Under the pieces are notes generated by a model. It saw nothing but the letters and a program-made list of their open reading frames with translations, ran no database searches and was not told the DNA's origin. DNA of 9,025 nt from an uncultured Eubacterium sp. (GTDB taxonomy: Bacteria > Bacillota > Clostridia > Peptostreptococcales > Anaerovoracaceae): assembly GCA_947367725.1 (NCBI GenBank), contig CANBFZ010000047.1, forward strand, positions 1-9,025. The letters run 5' to 3'. The position numbers and the translations under genes were made by a program. Below, one piece after another: positions 7,080 through 9,025 of the stretch. Position 1 is the stretch's first letter, and every line of letters starts with the position of its first letter.

Positions 7080-7088
7080 TGCTATAAA
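7060..7088 (+). promoter_or_regulatory. Promoter of the GntR/FCD regulator gene, inside the ftcD 3' end
   Basis: TTGAAA at 7060-7065 and TATAAA at 7083-7088 are separated by exactly 17 bp, with an extended -10 TG at 7080-7081. Each hexamer differs from consensus at one position. Transcription would begin about 30 bp before the regulator start codon. A small palindrome (CTATA-aa-TATAG, 7082-7093) covers the -10 and could serve as an operator. This would let the regulator be expressed apart from the hut operon, while read-through remains possible because no terminator follows ftcD. Confidence 0.55.
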
Positions 7089-7114
7089 TATAGTGTAGAA
7101 ACTTTCTAAGCATG

Positions 7115-7120
7115 AAGGAG
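7115..7120 (+). promoter_or_regulatory. Ribosome binding site that fixes the regulator start
   Basis: AAGGAG lies 6 bases before the ATG at 7127. An in-frame ATG at 7112 overlaps this site, and using it would place the ribosome binding site inside the gene. The 7127 start is therefore preferred and shortens the protein from 225 to 220 residues. Confidence 0.8.
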
Positions 7121-7126
7121 CGGCAG

Positions 7127-7789
7127 ATGACAGACAACAATTTTTCCAACTCTTTTTCTCTGACTGACGAAATCGCAGATATCGTCCGAGAACGAATTTT
7201 GAAAGGGGAATATAAGATTGGAGAAAAAATCAAAGAAAATCAGATTGCGGCGGAACTTCGGGTAAGCCGTACGCCCATTCGTGAGGCGTTTAAACAGCTG
7301 GAAAATGAGGGGCTGATTGATTACATTCCCAATCGCGGCTGTTTTGCCAAAGGCTTCACAAGACAGGATATTGAAGATCTCTATGCGGTGCGTAAAGCGC
7401 TGGAGGTTTTGGCAGTGGAATGGGCTGTCAGCAGAATTACGCCAGAGCAGATCAGAGAACTGGGAGAGCAGATTGACCTGATGGAGTTTTATACGACCAA
7501 GCTGGATGGCAAGAAAGTGCTGGAAATTAACTCTGATTTTCACAGTGTCATTTATAATGCAGCAGGCAGCCGCTTTATGGCGCAGGTGCTTCGCTCCTAT
7601 AAGGAATACATAGAACAGACGCGAAAAGCGCTGGGCTGCGACCAAAGCTCGCTGAAGGAGATTTTGGCAGAGCATCGAATCATTTTAGAAACGATCATGG
7701 CCAGAGATGTGGAGGCCGCGAAAACTGCCATGTCCAATCATCTGGACGGCTCCAAACGCCGGGCAGAGTTCATCTACAATGTAAAATAG
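7127..7789 (+). CDS. GntR-family transcriptional regulator, FadR/FCD type
   Basis: Ligand-responsive DNA-binding protein. The 220-residue chain has an N-terminal winged helix-turn-helix (about 10-75) with the classic GntR pattern: LTDEIADIVRERILKGEYKIG, NQIAAELRVSRTPIREAFKQ (39-58) and LENEGLIDYIPNRGCF. A helical FCD effector domain follows (about 80-205). The FCD metal-site pattern is recognisable: Asn135 and His139 (NSDFH), His183 (EHRIILE) and His205 (SNHLDG); the spacings fit family members that bind a metal plus a carboxylate ligand. This is not HutC, which has a UTRA effector domain, nor Bacillus HutP. Its place directly behind ftcD suggests it controls the hut operon or the next transporter, with a pathway acid as a plausible ligand, but neither target nor ligand can be read from sequence. 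It has its own candidate promoter and a terminator behind it. Confidence 0.93.
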   Translation: MTDNNFSNSFSLTDEIADIVRERILKGEYKIGEKIKENQIAAELRVSRTPIREAFKQLENEGLIDYIPNRGCFAKGFTRQDIEDLYAVRKALEVLAVEWAVSRITPEQIRELGEQIDLMEFYTTKLDGKKVLEINSDFHSVIYNAAGSRFMAQVLRSYKEYIEQTRKALGCDQSSLKEILAEHRIILETIMARDVEAAKTAMSNHLDGSKRRAEFIYNVK

Positions 7790-7798
7790 ATAAAAAAC

Positions 7799-7842
7799 AG
7801 ACGGGAACACCGCACAAGTGGGTTCTCGTCTTTATTTTATTA
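7799..7842 (+). terminator. Intrinsic terminator after the regulator gene
   Basis: The arms AGACGGGAAC (7799-7808) and GTTCTCGTCT (7822-7831) pair over ten positions with one G-U. The stem continues, after a bulged A, through C7810-G7821 and C7811-G7820 to a loop near ACAA (7814-7817). The T-rich tail TTTATTTTATT follows at once. It lies 9 bp after the regulator stop codon and should end the hut-plus-regulator transcription unit before the transporter. Confidence 0.88.
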
Positions 7843-7948
7843 TAAGGTTCTATTCAAGATCGGCATGCTGTTTCGGTTCAGTGGCGGGATATGTAGCGGG
7901 TTTTGCCCTGCGTAGGAGTTGCTTGACGTAAAGCATGGAATCATTTTT

Positions 7949-7968
7949 TATACACAAAAATGTGTATA
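7949..7968. promoter_or_regulatory. Operator-like inverted repeat upstream of the transporter
   Basis: The arms TATACACA (7949-7956) and TGTGTATA (7961-7968) are perfect reverse complements around a 4-base AAAA spacer. The right arm also overlaps the 8-bp palindrome TGTATACA (7963-7970), whose GTATAC core resembles operators of many GntR-family regulators. The element ends 9 bp upstream of the candidate -35. It is a plausible binding site for the adjacent GntR/FCD protein; that assignment is inference. Confidence 0.5.
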
Positions 7969-7977
7969 CATAATACA

Positions 7978-8006
7978 TTGAATTATATAGCTCGACATGT
8001 TATAAT
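7978..8006 (+). promoter_or_regulatory. Promoter of the transporter gene
   Basis: TTGAAT (7978-7983) and a perfect TATAAT (8001-8006) are spaced by 17 bp, with an extended -10 TG at 7998-7999. The start codon at 8051 lies about 40 bp downstream of the expected transcription start. The upstream terminator and this strong promoter indicate that the transporter is its own transcription unit. A weaker TTGACG at 7923-7928 lacks a well-spaced -10. Confidence 0.72.
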
Positions 8007-8050
8007 AATGGCAACTGCCTTAGCAGGGAATAGGAATAGGAGACTTTATT

Positions 8051-9025
8051 ATGGAAAAGAAAAACGGTAGAAACGTAGCCGGATTCATTGTGCCATCGGT
8101 CATCGGCATTATTTTATTTATGATTCCGGTGAAGTACGATGGAAACTGGACGGTTACAGTAAAAATTATCGCAGACTTGATTGGAGGCGCACTTGGTTCA
8201 GTTCTTCCGATCTTGTGTGTTGCCATCGTTACGATTTCGGCAGTCGGCTCACTCATTGGACTGGCGAAACCAAAATTTTTAACAAATTACGCAATTTTAG
8301 CAGACACTTTTTGTACAAGCCCGATTTGGGTGTTGGTAAGAGTTATCGGCGCCGTATTCATTTGGATGACCTATTTAGGCATGGGAACAGAAGGCGGTGA
8401 AGACATCGTCAGCATGATCACTGACGGTGGCGCTGGTGGATTCGTATTAGGCGATTTACTTACCGTGCTGGTCATTATTTTCTTAATTGCAGCACTTTTG
8501 CTCCCGCTACTTTTGGATTTTGGACTTTTAGAATATGTCGGCGCGCTGCTGACTAAAGTGATGCGACCGCTGTTTAAGATTCCAGGTCGTGCAGCAGTAG
8601 ACTGTATTACTTCCTGGATTGGAGATGGAACTTTGGGTGTAATGCTGACCTGCAATCAGTATGAAAGCGGCTATTACTCCGCGCGAGAAGCGTCTGTAAT
8701 TGCTACAACGTTCTCGGCAGTATCCATCACGTTCAGTATCGTAGTATTGGAACAGGTTGGTCTGATGCAGTATTTTGGCGTTTACTATCTGATGATTTGT
8801 CTGGTTGGCGTGGCATGTGCCATTATCGTGCCGAGAATCCCGCCGCTTTCTATGAAGAAAGATGTATATGTAGTAGAAGGAAAGGCTATGCCGGACACAT
8901 TGCCAGCGCCATATAAAACTTCTCATGAATACGGCATGGATTTGGCGATGCAGAAAGTCGGCGAATTCAGAGGCATTGGTCAGTTCTTTGAAAATGGTAT
9001 GAAGAATGCTGTAGGTATGTGGTTT
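8051..9025 (+). CDS. YjiH-family membrane transporter (nucleoside-recognition/GATE domain), 3' end outside window
   Basis: The first 325 residues are present and the frame is still open at the right edge; family members are usually around 450 residues. The start is supported by AGGAGA (8038-8043), 7 bases before the ATG. Hydrophobic segments suitable for membrane helices lie at about 12-27, 50-70, 90-110, 131-156, 215-235 and 242-261. The stretch FKIPGRAAVDCITSWIGDGT (175-194) followed by LGVMLTCNQYESGYYSAREA (195-214) is typical of the GATE fold found in YjiH, SpmA/SpmB and nucleoside carriers. A hydrophilic segment (about 262-310) probably faces the cytoplasm. Substrate specificity is unknown for the family. 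Its place beside a histidine-degradation operon makes histidine, urocanate or a related solute a reasonable guess only. It has its own promoter and upstream operator-like repeat. I recognise the family from motifs, not from a search. Confidence 0.8.
   Translation, partial: MEKKNGRNVAGFIVPSVIGIILFMIPVKYDGNWTVTVKIIADLIGGALGSVLPILCVAIVTISAVGSLIGLAKPKFLTNYAILADTFCTSPIWVLVRVIGAVFIWMTYLGMGTEGGEDIVSMITDGGAGGFVLGDLLTVLVIIFLIAALLLPLLLDFGLLEYVGALLTKVMRPLFKIPGRAAVDCITSWIGDGTLGVMLTCNQYESGYYSAREASVIATTFSAVSITFSIVVLEQVGLMQYFGVYYLMICLVGVACAIIVPRIPPLSMKKDVYVVEGKAMPDTLPAPYKTSHEYGMDLAMQKVGEFRGIGQFFENGMKNAVGMWF

Noticed and set aside
7112..7126. Regulator start at ATG 7112
   Set aside because: The AAGGAG ribosome binding site lies between this ATG and the ATG at 7127, so the latter is the likely start.
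7106..7675. Minus-strand open frame of 189 residues opposite the regulator
   Set aside because: Lies opposite a well-supported GntR/FCD gene with all its motifs; the antisense translation shows no recognisable domain.
8528..8926. Minus-strand open frame of 132 residues opposite the transporter
   Set aside because: Antisense shadow of a membrane-protein gene with a good ribosome binding site and promoter on the plus strand.

Overview
This window carries a complete anaerobic histidine-degradation (hut) operon on the plus strand. It is followed by a GntR/FCD-type transcriptional regulator and the start of a membrane transporter of the YjiH / nucleoside-recognition (GATE) family, which runs off the right edge. 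All genes point the same way. Strong AGGAGG-type ribosome binding sites, AT-rich intergenic DNA next to moderately GC-rich genes, frequent AGA arginine codons and the enzyme set (a long urocanase plus separate glutamate formimidoyltransferase and cyclodeaminase, with no HutG) point to an anaerobic, amino-acid-fermenting member of the Firmicutes/Clostridia. That placement is inference; no marker gene fixes the species.

Layout. 1-290: AT-rich leader with a possible -10 element, two TGCAAAAAA repeats and an 11-bp-arm inverted repeat just before the hutH ribosome binding site. 291-3872: hutH and hutU, 15 bp apart. 3873-4271: an unusual 399-bp gap inside the operon. It holds three inverted-repeat units of identical geometry (ATTGACA ... 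TGTCAAT, 37 bp each), within a cluster of nine TTGAC/GTCAA motifs. 4272-7079: hutI, fchA (4-bp ATGA overlap with hutI) and ftcD. 7080-7126: short gap with a good promoter for the regulator. 7127-7789: GntR/FCD regulator, followed by a clear intrinsic terminator. 7842-8050: control region with an 8-bp-arm inverted repeat and a near-consensus extended -10 promoter. 8051-9025: transporter, incomplete at the 3' end.

How the genes work together. HutH deaminates histidine to urocanate, HutU hydrates it to imidazolonepropionate, and HutI opens the ring to N-formimidoylglutamate. FtcD moves the formimino group to tetrahydrofolate, releasing glutamate. FchA then removes ammonia to give 5,10-methenyl-tetrahydrofolate. 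In related anaerobes this one-carbon unit can be cashed in for ATP through formate-tetrahydrofolate ligase, which is not in this window. The transporter may supply histidine or a related compound and the regulator may control some or all of these units; both links rest only on adjacency.

The enzymes are a known pathway. The least explained part is the palindromic repeat array between hutU and hutI; the operator-like repeats before hutH and before the transporter come next. I found no CRISPR array, RNA gene, insertion sequence or phage gene.
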